The notes: generated from the sequence alone by a model not told the origin. Counted from the stretch's first letter, positions 23,526 to 32,920 are shown. The stretch: DNA of 64,000 bases from Dactylosporangium aurantiacum (GCF_000716715.1 NZ_JNYJ01000008.1:124001-188000); one strand, 5' to 3'. Made by a program: numbers and translations.

Positions 23526-25946
23526 ATGAACCTTCCACAGCGGGCCCGGGTCGTCGTCATCGGCGGAGGGGTGATCGGCACGTCGGTCGCCTACCACCTG
23601 GCGAAGGAGGGCGTGACCGACGTGCTGCTGCTGGAGCGCGACCGGCTCACCGCCGGCACCACCTGGCACGCGGCCGGGCTGATGGTGACGTTCGGGTCGC
23701 TGTCGGAGACCTCGACGCGGATGCGGCAGTACACCCGCGACCTGTACGCGTCGCTGGAGGCGGAGACCGGCCTGTCCACCGGGCTGCGGCAGTGCGGGTT
23801 CATCGAGGTCGCCGCCGACCTCGGCCGCCTGGAGGAGTACCGGCGGGTCGCCGCGTTCAACCGGCACCTCGGCGTCGACGTGCACGAGATCTCCCCGAAG
23901 GAGGTGCTCGACCTGTTCCCCCTCGCCCGTGTCGACGACGTCCTCGCCGGGTTCTACGTCGCCGAGGACGGCCGGGCCAACCCCGTCGACGTGACCATGT
24001 CCCTGGCCAAGGGCGCCCGGCAGCGCGGGGTCCGCATCATGGAGGGCGTCGCGGTCACCGGGGTGCTGCGCGCCCGGGGCGCCGTCACCGGGGTCCGCAC
24101 GCCGTTCGGCGACGTCGAGGCCGAGACCGTGGTCAACTGCGCCGGCATGTGGGCGCGGCAGCTCGGCGAGGACGCCGGGGTCAGCATCCCGCTGCAGGCC
24201 GCCGAGCACTACTACCTCATCACCGAGCCGATCGACGGGGTGCACGCCGGGCTGCCGGTGCTGGAGGACCCCGGCGCCTACGGGTACTTCCGTGAGGAGG
24301 GCGGCGGGCTCATGATCGGCCTGTTCGAGGGGCAGGCGGCGCCGTGGTCGGTGCGCCGGGTGCCGGACGACTTCTCGTTCGGCACGCTGCCGCCGGACTG
24401 GGACCGGATGGCGCCGTACCTGGAGGCGGCGATGGACCGCATCCCAGTCACCACCACCGCCGGCGTGCGCACCTTCTTCTGCGGGCCGGAGAGCTTCACC
24501 CCCGACCTGGCGCCCATCTTCGGCGAGGCGCCGGAGCTGCGCGGGTACTTCGTGGCCGCCGGGCTCAACTCGATCGGCATCCTCACCGGCGGCGGGATCG
24601 GCCGGGCCCTGGCGCACTGGATCGCCGGCGGCGAGCCCGACGTCGACGTGACCGGCATGCACATCGACCGGCTCCAGCCCTACCAGCGCAACCTGCGGTA
24701 CCGGGCGGAGCGCACCGTCGAGGCGCTCGGCATGGTGTACCAGACGCACTACCCCCACAAGGCGATGCGCTCCGCGCGGGGCGCCCGGCGCTCACCGCTG
24801 CACGACCGGCTCGCCCCGCTCGAGCCGTACCTGCGCGACGTGTCCGGGTGGGAGATGCCGGACGTGTACGGCTTCCCGGGCGTACCGAAGCCGTCGTGGT
24901 CGCGGCCGGAGTGGTTCCCGCAGTGGGCGTCCGAGCACCGCGCGGTCCGCGAAGGGGTCGCCGTCATGGACATGTCGTTCATGGCCAAGTTCCTCGTCCA
25001 GGGCCGCGACGCCGGCGAGGTGCTGGAGCGGCTGTCGGCCAACCGGGTCGGCGGCGGCCTGGTCACCTACACCCAGTGGCTCAACGAGCGCGGCACCATC
25101 GAGGCCGACCTCACCGTCACCGAGCTGGCCGAGGACCGGTTCTGGGTGGTCGCGTCGGACACCGCGCACCGGCACGTGCTGGCCCGGCTGCAGCGGCACA
25201 CCGCGGACCGGCACGCGTTCGTCACCGACGTCACCTCGGCGTGGGCGCAGCTCAACGTGCAGGGCCCGCGGTCGCGGGAGCTGCTGGCGGCGGTCAGCGA
25301 CACCGACGTGACGATGCCCTTCCGGGGCGCCCGGGAGCTGGAGATCGGCTACGCGCGGGTGCTCTGCCTGCGCATCACGTACGTCGGCGAGCTCGGCTAC
25401 GAGCTGTACGTGCCGGCCGAGCAGGCGGTGCACGTGTACGACCGGCTCGTCGCGGCCGGCGCCGACGTGGGGCTGCGCCACGCCGGGCTGAAGGCCCTCG
25501 CCAGCCTGCGGCTGGAGAAGGGGTACCGCGACTACGGCCACGACATCGACAACACCGACGACCCGCTGTCGGCGGGCCTCGGGTTCGCCGTCGCGTTCGA
25601 CAAGCCGTCGTTCATCGGCCGGGACGCGGTGCTCGCCCTGCGCGACGCGGGCCCGCCGCGCCGGCGGCTCGTGCAGATCCTCGTGACGGACCCGTCGGCG
25701 CTGCTCTTCCACGGCGAGGTCGTGCGCCGCGACGGCCGCGACGTCGGCTACGTGCGGGCCGCGTCCTACGGCCACACCCTCGGCGGCGCGGTCGGCCTGG
25801 CGTTGCTCGACGCGGGCGCCGACGGGCTCGACCAGGCCTGGCTGGACGCCGGGGCGCTCACGGTGCTCGTCGCGGACCGCGAGTACCCGGTCCGTGCTTC
25901 CCTGCGTCCGCTGTACGACCCGACGAGCGCACGGGTCCGCGCCTGA
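23526..25946 (+). CDS. Dimethylglycine/sarcosine dehydrogenase-like FAD enzyme fused to GcvT domain
   Basis: 806 aa. N-terminal DAO domain (residues about 8-370) with VVVIGGGVIGTSVAYH and, at His48, the TTWHAAGL motif that carries covalent FAD in mammalian dimethylglycine and sarcosine dehydrogenases. A FAO_M linker follows, then GCV_T and GCV_T_C domains (about 430-800) with the aminomethyltransferase segment TYVGELGYELYVPAEQA and the end motif VGLALLDAG. The family demethylates dimethylglycine or sarcosine and passes the C1 unit to tetrahydrofolate. TAGGCT lies 6 nt before the ATG. No partner glycine-betaine genes are adjacent. Confidence 0.9.
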   Translation: MNLPQRARVVVIGGGVIGTSVAYHLAKEGVTDVLLLERDRLTAGTTWHAAGLMVTFGSLSETSTRMRQYTRDLYASLEAETGLSTGLRQCGFIEVAADLGRLEEYRRVAAFNRHLGVDVHEISPKEVLDLFPLARVDDVLAGFYVAEDGRANPVDVTMSLAKGARQRGVRIMEGVAVTGVLRARGAVTGVRTPFGDVEAETVVNCAGMWARQLGEDAGVSIPLQAAEHYYLITEPIDGVHAGLPVLEDPGAYGYFREEGGGLMIGLFEGQAAPWSVRRVPDDFSFGTLPPDWDRMAPYLEAAMDRIPVTTTAGVRTFFCGPESFTPDLAPIFGEAPELRGYFVAAGLNSIGILTGGGIGRALAHWIAGGEPDVDVTGMHIDRLQPYQRNLRYRAERTVEALGMVYQTHYPHKAMRSARGARRSPLHDRLAPLEPYLRDVSGWEMPDVYGFPGVPKPSWSRPEWFPQWASEHRAVREGVAVMDMSFMAKFLVQGRDAGEVLERLSANRVGGGLVTYTQWLNERGTIEADLTVTELAEDRFWVVASDTAHRHVLARLQRHTADRHAFVTDVTSAWAQLNVQGPRSRELLAAVSDTDVTMPFRGARELEIGYARVLCLRITYVGELGYELYVPAEQAVHVYDRLVAAGADVGLRHAGLKALASLRLEKGYRDYGHDIDNTDDPLSAGLGFAVAFDKPSFIGRDAVLALRDAGPPRRRLVQILVTDPSALLFHGEVVRRDGRDVGYVRAASYGHTLGGAVGLALLDAGADGLDQAWLDAGALTVLVADREYPVRASLRPLYDPTSARVRA

Positions 25947-26009
25947 CGGCCGGCTCGCCGCTCTGGTGGTCCCGGTCCTGGGGCGCTCCGGCGGCGCGCC
26001 GGTCCCCGG

Positions 26010-27770
26010 TCAGGGGGTGGGTGCGGTGGGGGGCTGGCCGCAGATGAAGTGGGGCTCCGGGTCGTAGCGCCAGGTGAAGCGTTCGCGGCGGATCTCCTTG
26101 CCGTCCTGCTTGAACACGCGGAACGCCTCCTGGGTGAAGCCCGGCAGGCCGTCGGTCGGGTTGCAGTCCGGTTCGCGCAGGTACGTGGTGGGCGGCTGGA
26201 CGACCTTCGTGCGGGGACCGTACTCGGCGGTGACGTCCCAGCGTTTCGTGCCGTAAATGGTGACGGTGACCGACGTGTCGGTGGTGGCGGTGTCGATCAG
26301 GATGCCGGTCGGGGCGTCGTTGCGGAAGCGCAGGTCCAGGGACGGGTAGACGACGGTCGCCTCGATCACCGCGGGGTAGCGGTCGAAGTAGTACGTGTGC
26401 GGGCGGTGCTCCACGTCCTGCAGGCCGGCGTAGAACACGGCGTTGAACAGGGTGGTGGCGACCTGCGACACGCCACCGCCCGGGGAGTTCTTGATCTTGC
26501 CGTCCTCGATGCCGGGGGCGTCGACGTAGCCCTTGGCGTGGGTGCGCTGGCCGACGTGGCCGTTGAGGGAGAACGTCTGGCCGGGCAGGACCACGGCGCC
26601 GCGCAGGGCCTCGGCCATGGTGCGGATGTTGACCACCCGGGGCTGGCCGGCGACGAACTTCGTGGTGAACGTCGACACCTGCTCCCGGATGCCGAGGGCG
26701 CCGAGCTGCGCCGCGGACACCGCGGCCGGTTTGGCGGCGATGCCGACCTCGACCCGGCGCGGGGTCGCCGACGTGCGCAGCGCGGCCAGTATCGCCGGGG
26801 TGGCCCCGGCGAGGTCGGCCTGCTCGCCGTCGACCTGCGGTTTCACCACCGGGCGGCCGTCCTGCACGGTGAACGTCGCGTCGGTCGGGGCGAGCTCCAC
26901 CTTGGCGAAGGCCGGCACCGCCTTGCGCAGCGCGGCCGTGTCCAGGGACGGCTGGATCAGCCCGTCGGCGTCGGACTCCAGTTTCAGGGCGGCCGCGATC
27001 GCCGTCGCCGGGACGGTGACGTCGCCGCGGGGGGTGACGACGACCAGCGGCGCGGCGACGGCGGGGGTCGCGAGCTCGGCGACGAGCCGGTCGACGTCGG
27101 CCTTGGTGCTGCGCGGCACGAGATCCACGACCGGGAAGTCGACGGTACCGCGGCGCAGCCAGCCGGCCTCCAGGATCGCGCCGACCCGGTGCCGGTCGAT
27201 GCCGCGGCCGCTGACCGGGTACACGGCGACGGGTCGCTGCCGGTCGAAGCGGACCGCGGGCAGCACCGGCGCGTCGCCCTGGGCGCCGAGGTGGGTCATC
27301 AGCGCCTCGTACACGCGGGCCGCGTCGGCGCGCACGACCGGCTCGACGCTGATGCCGCCGTGCAGCCACGCGAACGGGCCCGGAGTGGCCCGTACGGCCC
27401 GCTCGACGGTCGCCGCGACGTCCAGGACCAGGCCGACGCCGGCGGGGTCGACGGTGGCGGCGGTCCCGCCGACGCGGACCGCGACCGGCGCGGCGACCCG
27501 CTCGCGCAGGCTGTCGCGCAGCAGCCGGACGGCGTCGGCGCGGGAGTGGCCGCCGAGGTCGACGCCGAGGACGTGCACGCCGCGGTCGACGTCGTGGGCG
27601 TACGTGCTGACCGCCGTGGCCACGGGCACCACGACCAGCAGCGTCACGGTCGCGGTCAGCCTGCGCCGGCGGCGGGCCCGGGCGCGCCGCACGATGGGCG
27701 GCACCACGGGGCGCTCCGGCGGCGCGGTGGGGGCCAGGCGGCGCAGTCGGGACAGCAGGTCCGTTGCCAT
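26010..27770 (-). CDS. VanW-family protein with peptidoglycan-binding-like domain
   Basis: 586 aa from ATG 27770. A basic cytoplasmic start (RRARARRRRR) precedes one membrane helix at residues about 39-57, so most of the protein is outside. Two G5/PG_binding_4-like modules (VDLGGHSRADAVRLL region and KADVDRLVAELATPA region) are followed by a VanW domain: NIRTMAEALRGAVVLPGQTF, GGGVSQVATTLFNAVFYAGL, PHTYYFDRYPAVIEA. VanW is found beside vancomycin-resistance genes in some gram-positives, but its biochemical role is unknown and no other van gene is here. Confidence 0.9.
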   Translation of the reverse strand: MATDLLSRLRRLAPTAPPERPVVPPIVRRARARRRRRLTATVTLLVVVPVATAVSTYAHDVDRGVHVLGVDLGGHSRADAVRLLRDSLRERVAAPVAVRVGGTAATVDPAGVGLVLDVAATVERAVRATPGPFAWLHGGISVEPVVRADAARVYEALMTHLGAQGDAPVLPAVRFDRQRPVAVYPVSGRGIDRHRVGAILEAGWLRRGTVDFPVVDLVPRSTKADVDRLVAELATPAVAAPLVVVTPRGDVTVPATAIAAALKLESDADGLIQPSLDTAALRKAVPAFAKVELAPTDATFTVQDGRPVVKPQVDGEQADLAGATPAILAALRTSATPRRVEVGIAAKPAAVSAAQLGALGIREQVSTFTTKFVAGQPRVVNIRTMAEALRGAVVLPGQTFSLNGHVGQRTHAKGYVDAPGIEDGKIKNSPGGGVSQVATTLFNAVFYAGLQDVEHRPHTYYFDRYPAVIEATVVYPSLDLRFRNDAPTGILIDTATTDTSVTVTIYGTKRWDVTAEYGPRTKVVQPPTTYLREPDCNPTDGLPGFTQEAFRVFKQDGKEIRRERFTWRYDPEPHFICGQPPTAPTP

Positions 27771-27931
27771 ACACCACAGCCTGCCCGATTTGTACCGTCT
27801 GTCTGGCTTGATCGGTCCCGATGTCCCCCAACGTGTCACTGTGATGGCGGCGCGTGCAGCGCGTATGCCGTTCTCGGGGCGGACCTGCCACCGGCAGCGA
27901 CACTGATGGGCCTCGCTGGCAGGATGTACGG

Positions 27932-28759
27932 GTGCGGCAGTTCGGGACGTTGGCCATGCGGGTGCGCTCGCCGGAGGCGAGTGCCGCCCTGACGCATGCC
28001 GCCCGCCGCATCGGCCTGCCCGTGGCGCAGCTGCCGGGCGACCCGGCCGAGGTCACCGGGCTGCGCTCGGCCGACGGCGTCGCGTGGCGGGCGGCCGGCG
28101 GCTACCTCACCACGCTCATCGCCGGCGGCGTCGACATCCGCCTGCACGGCGCCGGGCCCAGCTGGTTCGCCGGGCTGCCCCGCGACGTCACCGGCCGCGA
28201 CATCCGCCTGGTCAGCGTCGGCGAGGCCCCCGACCTCGTCGGCCCGCGGCCCGCCGTGGCGAAGCTCGCCGACGAGAAGCACCCGGCGTTCTCCGCCGCG
28301 TGGGTGCGCAACGCCGACGACCTGCGCAACCGGCTGCGCACCGCCCGGCTGCCCGCCGACAGCACGCTGATCATCATGGACCACTGGCTGGACCTCGCCT
28401 CGGAGTACCGGGTCTTCACCATCGGCCGCGAGCCGGTCGCCTGGTCGCCGTACGTGGTGGAGGGCGAGGAGTGGAGCCCGAGCCTGCGCCACCATCGCGC
28501 GTCGTGGCACGACGAGGCCGCCACGTTCGTCGCGCTGATGCTCGCCGACCTGCCGGCCGAGGACGTCCCGCCGACCGCGGTCATCGACGTCGGGCGCACC
28601 GACGCCGGCGACTTCGCCGTGCTCGAGGTCAACAACGTGTGGAGCTCCGGGCTGTACAGCTGCGACCCCGACGGCGTGCTGCGCGCCGTGCTCGCCGCCA
28701 ACGACCCCGACTGCGCCCCGCGCTGGCGCTGGCAGCCCGCCCCGGCCCTCGGCGCCTGA
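27932..28759 (+). CDS. ATP-grasp domain protein (DUF4343-like)
   Basis: 275 aa from GTG 27932. The C-terminal half reads as an ATP-grasp core: IIMDHWLDLASEYRVFTIG, then PPTAVIDVGRTDAGDFAVLEVN with the Mg-binding Asp/Glu/Asn, and NNVWSSGLYSCDP. Actinobacterial DUF4343-type proteins share this layout. They would ligate a carboxylate to an amine with ATP; the substrates are unknown. It heads a three-gene set with a phosphoribosyltransferase (36-nt gap) and a nucleotidyltransferase (46-nt gap), so a common nucleotide- or metabolite-modifying role is possible. Confidence 0.75.
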   Translation: MRQFGTLAMRVRSPEASAALTHAARRIGLPVAQLPGDPAEVTGLRSADGVAWRAAGGYLTTLIAGGVDIRLHGAGPSWFAGLPRDVTGRDIRLVSVGEAPDLVGPRPAVAKLADEKHPAFSAAWVRNADDLRNRLRTARLPADSTLIIMDHWLDLASEYRVFTIGREPVAWSPYVVEGEEWSPSLRHHRASWHDEAATFVALMLADLPAEDVPPTAVIDVGRTDAGDFAVLEVNNVWSSGLYSCDPDGVLRAVLAANDPDCAPRWRWQPAPALGA

Positions 28760-28795
28760 CACCGCCCCCGCGCCGCTGCTGTTACCGTCGGCGGC

Positions 28796-29335
28796 GTGGT
28801 GGATCTCGTGGGCCGGCTGCGGGTCGGGTTCCACTGGCGCGGCGGGCCCGAGCTGGCGTACGCGGACATCACCGAATGGTGGCGGGACCCGGTGGTGCTG
28901 CGGGACCTGCCGGCCGCCCTCGCCGCGCTCGTCCCCGGCACGCCGACGCTGGTGGCCGGGCCGGTGTCCCGGGGCAGCCTGATCGGGGCGCTGGTCGCGG
29001 CGCACCTCGGCGCCGGGCTGGTCGAGGTGCGCAAGAACGACCGGGTCGCGCTCGGGTCCGATCCGGCGTTCGTCCGCCGGTCGCTGCCACCGTCCTACCA
29101 CGGCGGCGGCGGGACCATGAGCTTCCGGCGAGGGCTGGTGCGCCCCGGCGACCGGGTCGTGTGCGTGGACGACTGGATCGAGCACGGCACCCAGGCCGCC
29201 GCGACCCGCGAGATGGTCCTCGAGGCCGGCGGGGAGTTCCTCGGCACCGTCTGCGTCGTGGACGACATGGACGACGGCGACCCGCTGCGGTCGGCGCTCG
29301 GGGTCCGGGCGCTGCTGCGGGCCGCTGACCTGTGA
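28796..29335 (+). CDS. Phosphoribosyltransferase-family protein
   Basis: 179 aa from GTG 28796. The PRPP motif is VVCVDDWIEHGTQAAA, a close match to the type I PRTase V-[DE]-[DE]-x-x-x-[ST]-G pattern as found in adenine PRTase-like proteins. A second conserved segment, VAGPVSRGSLIGALVAAHLG, is the usual PRTase loop. TACCGT (28783-28788) is 7 nt before the GTG. It may transfer phosphoribose to a base, or act as an APRT-like regulatory enzyme. The partner base is unknown. Middle gene of the ATP-grasp/PRTase/nucleotidyltransferase set. Confidence 0.85.
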   Translation: MVDLVGRLRVGFHWRGGPELAYADITEWWRDPVVLRDLPAALAALVPGTPTLVAGPVSRGSLIGALVAAHLGAGLVEVRKNDRVALGSDPAFVRRSLPPSYHGGGGTMSFRRGLVRPGDRVVCVDDWIEHGTQAAATREMVLEAGGEFLGTVCVVDDMDDGDPLRSALGVRALLRAADL

Positions 29336-29381
29336 CCCGCCGCCCGGGAAAACCCGGTGACAGGTCCGGGACACTGAGATC

Positions 29382-30074
29382 ATGACGCCGGACAACGTGC
29401 TGCTCGCCGGGATCGTCGGCTCGACCGCCTACGGACTGGCCGGTCCGGGCTCCGACATCGACCGCCTCGGCATGTACGCCGTGCCGACCGTCGCGCTGCA
29501 CGGGCTGCGGCAGCCGGCCGAGTCGATCGTCTCCACGCACCCGGACGTGACGTTCCACGAGGCCCGCAAGTACTGCTCGCTCGCCCTCGGCGGCAACCCG
29601 ACGGTGTCGGAGCTGCTGTGGCTGCCCGATGAGCTGTACGAGACCCGCACCGCCCTCGGCGAGGAGCTGATCGCGGTCCGCTCGTCGCTGCTGTCCGCCA
29701 AGCGCGTCCGCGACGCGTACCTCGGCTACGCCACCCAGCAGTTCCGCAAGCTGGAGTCCCGCGGCGACGGCTCGTTCTCCTCCGAGACCCGCCACCGCAC
29801 CGCCAAGCACGCCCGGCACCTGCTGCGGCTGTGCTGGCAGGGGTACACCGCCTACACCACCGGCGTCATCCACATCCGCCTCGACGACCCGCAGCGCTTC
29901 CTGGACTTCGGCGAGCGGGTCGCCGGCGGCGACATCGACGCGGCCCGCCGGATGCTGGCCGACTACGAGGCCGCGTTCGACGCGACCCCCGGGGTGCTGC
30001 CGGCGGAGCCGGACGAGCGGGTCGCCGAGGACTGGCTGCGCCGCGTCCGTGCCGCGTTCCTGCCCGCGGCGTGA
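29382..30074 (+). CDS. Pol beta-superfamily nucleotidyltransferase (COG3541-like)
   Basis: 230 aa. The N-terminus has the catalytic nucleotidyltransferase pattern GSTAYGLAGPGSDID (residues 13-27) with Asp25 and Asp27 as metal ligands. The following part, RKYCSLALGGNPTVSELLW and TAKHARHLLRLCWQGYTAY, is the usual helical tail of the COG3541 group. These proteins transfer a nucleotide to an unknown acceptor; relatives occur near RNA-ligase and repair genes. Here its neighbours are a PRTase and an ATP-grasp protein. The stop codon lies in one arm of the 11-bp inverted repeat at 30071-30126. Confidence 0.85.
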   Translation: MTPDNVLLAGIVGSTAYGLAGPGSDIDRLGMYAVPTVALHGLRQPAESIVSTHPDVTFHEARKYCSLALGGNPTVSELLWLPDELYETRTALGEELIAVRSSLLSAKRVRDAYLGYATQQFRKLESRGDGSFSSETRHRTAKHARHLLRLCWQGYTAYTTGVIHIRLDDPQRFLDFGERVAGGDIDAARRMLADYEAAFDATPGVLPAEPDERVAEDWLRRVRAAFLPAA

Positions 30075-30126
30075 CGCCCGGGGCGCACGTCGGGCGGCTC
30101 CCCCGGCGAGCTCAGCCGGGCGTCAC
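30071..30126. terminator. Symmetric inverted repeat carrying both convergent stop codons
   Basis: GTGACGCCCGG (30071-30081) and CCGGGCGTCAC (30116-30126) are perfect complements separated by 34 nt. The TGA stop of the nucleotidyltransferase lies in the left arm and the TGA stop of the convergent hydrolase in the right arm. The loop has further GC-rich pairing. A bidirectional terminator is likely. Confidence 0.55.
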
Positions 30127-30947
30127 TTCGCGTCGGCGGCGCCGGCGAGGCGCTGCAGCTGGCCGTGGTGCACGTCGCTGACCCATTCCCAGCCGGGTCT
30201 GGCCGACGGGCCGATCCGCGGGTCGGCGGCGTCCCGGCCGTCGCGCAGGGCGAGGACGTACGCCCGGTCCCGGTCGATGCGTGCGGCCACCTCGCCGGCG
30301 CCGCCGACGCCGCCGTGGCCGGGGACGACGACCCCGGCGCCGCCCGCCACGCGCTCCAGCAGCAGCAGCGCGTCGAGGTAGTCGTCGAACGGGTCGGCGG
30401 TGGCGTCCAGGCCGAACATCGGGATCAGCACGTCGGACAGCATGTCGCCGGCGACGAGCACCCCGCGGTCCTCGATCAGCAGCGCCGCGTGGCCCGGTGC
30501 GTGCGCCCGGTGCTCGACGATCCGCACCCGGGGGCCGTCCCACGGCACGTGCGTGGTCCCCGCGGGCAGGGCGGTGACCAGGCCGAACAGGTCCAGCGGG
30601 ACGTGCTCGGCGATGCCCGTCGGCTCCAGGTGCTCGATGATCTCGGCCTTCGTCCCCGGGTCGGCCAGCTGGTCGCGGGCGCTGGCCGCGCAGCGGGCCG
30701 TGCCGTACCGCGGGGCCTCGCCGAGGCGGGGGTGCCACAGCAGGTGGTCCCAGTGCGGGTGCGTGGAGAAGCCCGCCACGACGGTGCGGCCCGAGCCGGC
30801 CAGGTCGTCGGCGAGGCAGGCCAGCTCGTGGTCCTGCACCCCGGGGTCGATGAGCAGCACGCCGTCCCGGCCGTGCACGACCACGGCGTTGCTCTGGCAG
30901 AACCCGCTCTCGTGGACCAACACGCCCTCCGCGACCTGCGTCAGCAC
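30123..30947 (-). CDS. Metallo-beta-lactamase-fold hydrolase
   Basis: 274 aa from GTG 30947; GGAAGGGG lies just upstream. Zinc motif THPHWDH (residues 62-68), later AHAPGHAALL and VLVAGDMLSD, and the final His in VVVPGHGG. Substrate unknown; the fold covers thioester hydrolases, lactonases and phosphodiesterases. No signal peptide. Confidence 0.88.
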   Translation of the reverse strand: MLTQVAEGVLVHESGFCQSNAVVVHGRDGVLLIDPGVQDHELACLADDLAGSGRTVVAGFSTHPHWDHLLWHPRLGEAPRYGTARCAASARDQLADPGTKAEIIEHLEPTGIAEHVPLDLFGLVTALPAGTTHVPWDGPRVRIVEHRAHAPGHAALLIEDRGVLVAGDMLSDVLIPMFGLDATADPFDDYLDALLLLERVAGGAGVVVPGHGGVGGAGEVAARIDRDRAYVLALRDGRDAADPRIGPSARPGWEWVSDVHHGQLQRLAGAADAK

Positions 30948-31080
30948 GGCGACCCCTTCCGCTTGTGGTTTGCAACCGCTTCCGGCCGACGGTAAGGCCA
31001 GTGGTGGCAGATTGCAAGCACTCTGCAGGCGTGCCGGTCGGGTCCCCGGCGCCCGGGTCGTGGTGGTCGAGGGCTGGTGG

Positions 31081-31836
31081 TCAGCGCACGGCGGCGACCG
31101 CGGCGTCGGGGCCGCCGCGCCACAGCGTGCCGGCCTCGGTGAAGCCGGCCTCGCGCAGCGCCTCCAGGTGCCAGCCGACCGGCGGCAGGTGCTCGGCGCT
31201 GGCGCCCTTCGGGTGCACCACGGCCCGGCGCGCCATCAGCGGGCCGAGGACCGGGTCGGCCGCCGCCAGTTCCCACCAGCCCGTCCAGGTCGGCGCGGCG
31301 CCGGCCGCGTACCGGGCGTCGCGGCGCGCGTCGGCCAGCGCGACGAGCCGCCCGGTGAGGCCGGGCAGCAGCGGCTCGGGCATGTGGTCGGCGTTGACCA
31401 GCAGGCCGCCCGGGCGCAGGACGGTGCGCAGCTCGCCGTACAGCTCGCGGAGTCGCCCCGCCGGCAGCCAGTGCAGGGCCGTCGCGGTGAGGACCGCGTC
31501 GTAGTCGGGGTGCGGCAGGGCCTCGACCCAGGCGGGGTCGCGCAGGTCGGCGGTCACGACGGCGGCCCGCCCGGCGAGCGAGGCGCCGGCGACGCACAAC
31601 AGCACCGGGTCCACGTCGAGGAGGGTGACCGTGGCGCCGGGCAGCCGGCGCAGGACCCGCAGCGCGATCGAGCCGGTGCCGCCGGCCAGGTCGAGCACCC
31701 GCGGCGCGGTGCCGGCGACGGCCTCGACGGCGTCGAGCATGGCGGCGATGCGGTGCTCGCGGTCCGGCATGAACGCCGACTGCTGCAGGTCCCAGCCTTC
31801 CTGCCACGCCCCCGGATCGGCAAGGTAAGGAGTCAT
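31081..31836 (-). CDS. Class I SAM-dependent methyltransferase
   Basis: 251 aa from ATG 31836 (MTPYLADPGAWQ). Motif I is VLDLAGGTGSIALRVL, motif II region VTLLDVDPVLL, and motif IV-like AVLTATALHWLPAGRL, typical of Methyltransf_25/11 proteins. TAGCGT (complement of 31844-31849) lies exactly 7 nt before the ATG. The acceptor is unknown. It lies 59 nt downstream of the GlxA-type regulator gene on the same strand. Confidence 0.88.
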   Translation of the reverse strand: MTPYLADPGAWQEGWDLQQSAFMPDREHRIAAMLDAVEAVAGTAPRVLDLAGGTGSIALRVLRRLPGATVTLLDVDPVLLCVAGASLAGRAAVVTADLRDPAWVEALPHPDYDAVLTATALHWLPAGRLRELYGELRTVLRPGGLLVNADHMPEPLLPGLTGRLVALADARRDARYAAGAAPTWTGWWELAAADPVLGPLMARRAVVHPKGASAEHLPPVGWHLEALREAGFTEAGTLWRGGPDAAVAAVR

Positions 31837-31895
31837 ACCTACCACGCTACTTACCCGTGGCATCGATGTCCAGCACTGCGCCGGCGACAGGAGCC

Positions 31896-32834
31896 TCAGC
31901 GGAAGGCGCGCCGGTACGCGGCCGGCGTGGTGTTGACCGCGGCACGGAAGCGGCGGCGCAGGTTGACCGCGGAGGACAGCCCGACGCGCCCGGCGATCGT
32001 CTCCACCGGCAGGTCGGTCTCCTCCAGCAGCGCCCGGGTGCTCGCGATGCGGCGGTCGAGCAGCCACCGCCCCGGTGAGATGCCGAGCTGCTCGTGGAAG
32101 TGGCGGTTGAGCGTCCGCGGCGACATGCCCGACCTCGCCGCGAGGACCGCCAGGGTGAGCGGCTGGTCGAGGTTCGCGGCGATCCAGTCCAGCAGCGGGG
32201 CGAGGGAGTCGGGGACGGGGCCGGTGGTCGGCAGCGCCGGGTACTGCCGCTGGTGGCCCTCGCGCTGCGGCGCGGCGGCGAACTGCCGGCCGATGCGCAT
32301 CGCCAGCGCGGCACCGTGCTCGCGGCGGACCTGGTTGAGACACAGGTCGACGGTGGTGGCGGTGGCGCCGGCGGTCGCGACGTCGCCGTGGTCGACGTAC
32401 AGGACGGTGCCGTCGGCGCGGACCTTCGGGTAGTGGCGGGCCAGCCAGCCGGTGATCTCCCAGTGCGCGGCGGCGGTGCGCCCGTCCAGCAGGCCCAGGT
32501 GCGCGGGGACGTGGATGCCGGCGCTGACCGCGACGATCCGGGCGCCACGGGTGTGCGCGGCCAGGACGGCGTCGCAGATGTCGTCGGTGAGGGCGGGCGC
32601 GGGGCACCAGCCGGCGATGAGGATCGTGCCGGCGTCGTCGAGGGCCTCCAGGCCGGCCTCGACGATGAGGTCGGCGCCCATCGTGGTGCGGATCGGGCCG
32701 GGCCGGGTCGCGCACAACCGGAACTCGTAGTGCCGCGGGATGTCGGGGCCGTGGTCGCCGAAGACCGCCGACGCGCACGTCACCGGGTACATCTCCTGGA
32801 CCGGCCCGAGCAGTGCGACGACGCGGTGCGGCAT
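31896..32834 (-). CDS. GlxA-family (DJ-1-like plus AraC HTH) transcriptional regulator
   Basis: 312 aa from ATG 32834. N-terminal DJ-1/PfpI-like domain (residues about 5-190) and C-terminal AraC-type double HTH (LTLAVLAARSGMSPRTLNRH, then ETIAGRVGLSSAVNLRRRF). At the nucleophile elbow, where GlxA relatives often have C-T-G, this protein has VSAGIHVPA, so the Cys is replaced by Ser and the domain is probably a ligand sensor, not an enzyme. TACATT (complement of 32841-32846) is 6 nt before the ATG. It is divergent from an MFS exporter gene, a likely target. Confidence 0.88.
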   Translation of the reverse strand: MPHRVVALLGPVQEMYPVTCASAVFGDHGPDIPRHYEFRLCATRPGPIRTTMGADLIVEAGLEALDDAGTILIAGWCPAPALTDDICDAVLAAHTRGARIVAVSAGIHVPAHLGLLDGRTAAAHWEITGWLARHYPKVRADGTVLYVDHGDVATAGATATTVDLCLNQVRREHGAALAMRIGRQFAAAPQREGHQRQYPALPTTGPVPDSLAPLLDWIAANLDQPLTLAVLAARSGMSPRTLNRHFHEQLGISPGRWLLDRRIASTRALLEETDLPVETIAGRVGLSSAVNLRRRFRAAVNTTPAAYRRAFR

Positions 32835-32920
32835 GGCACGAATGTACCCAAGGATGTCGCCCGGACGCCTGTGCAGGTCCACCCGCCGCCTGAAGAATCA
32901 GTGATCATGGAGTGCTCCGG

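Noticed and set aside
26010..27770. Vancomycin resistance island
   Set aside because: A single VanW-family protein is common in actinobacteria; no vanHAX, vanRS or vanY genes are present.
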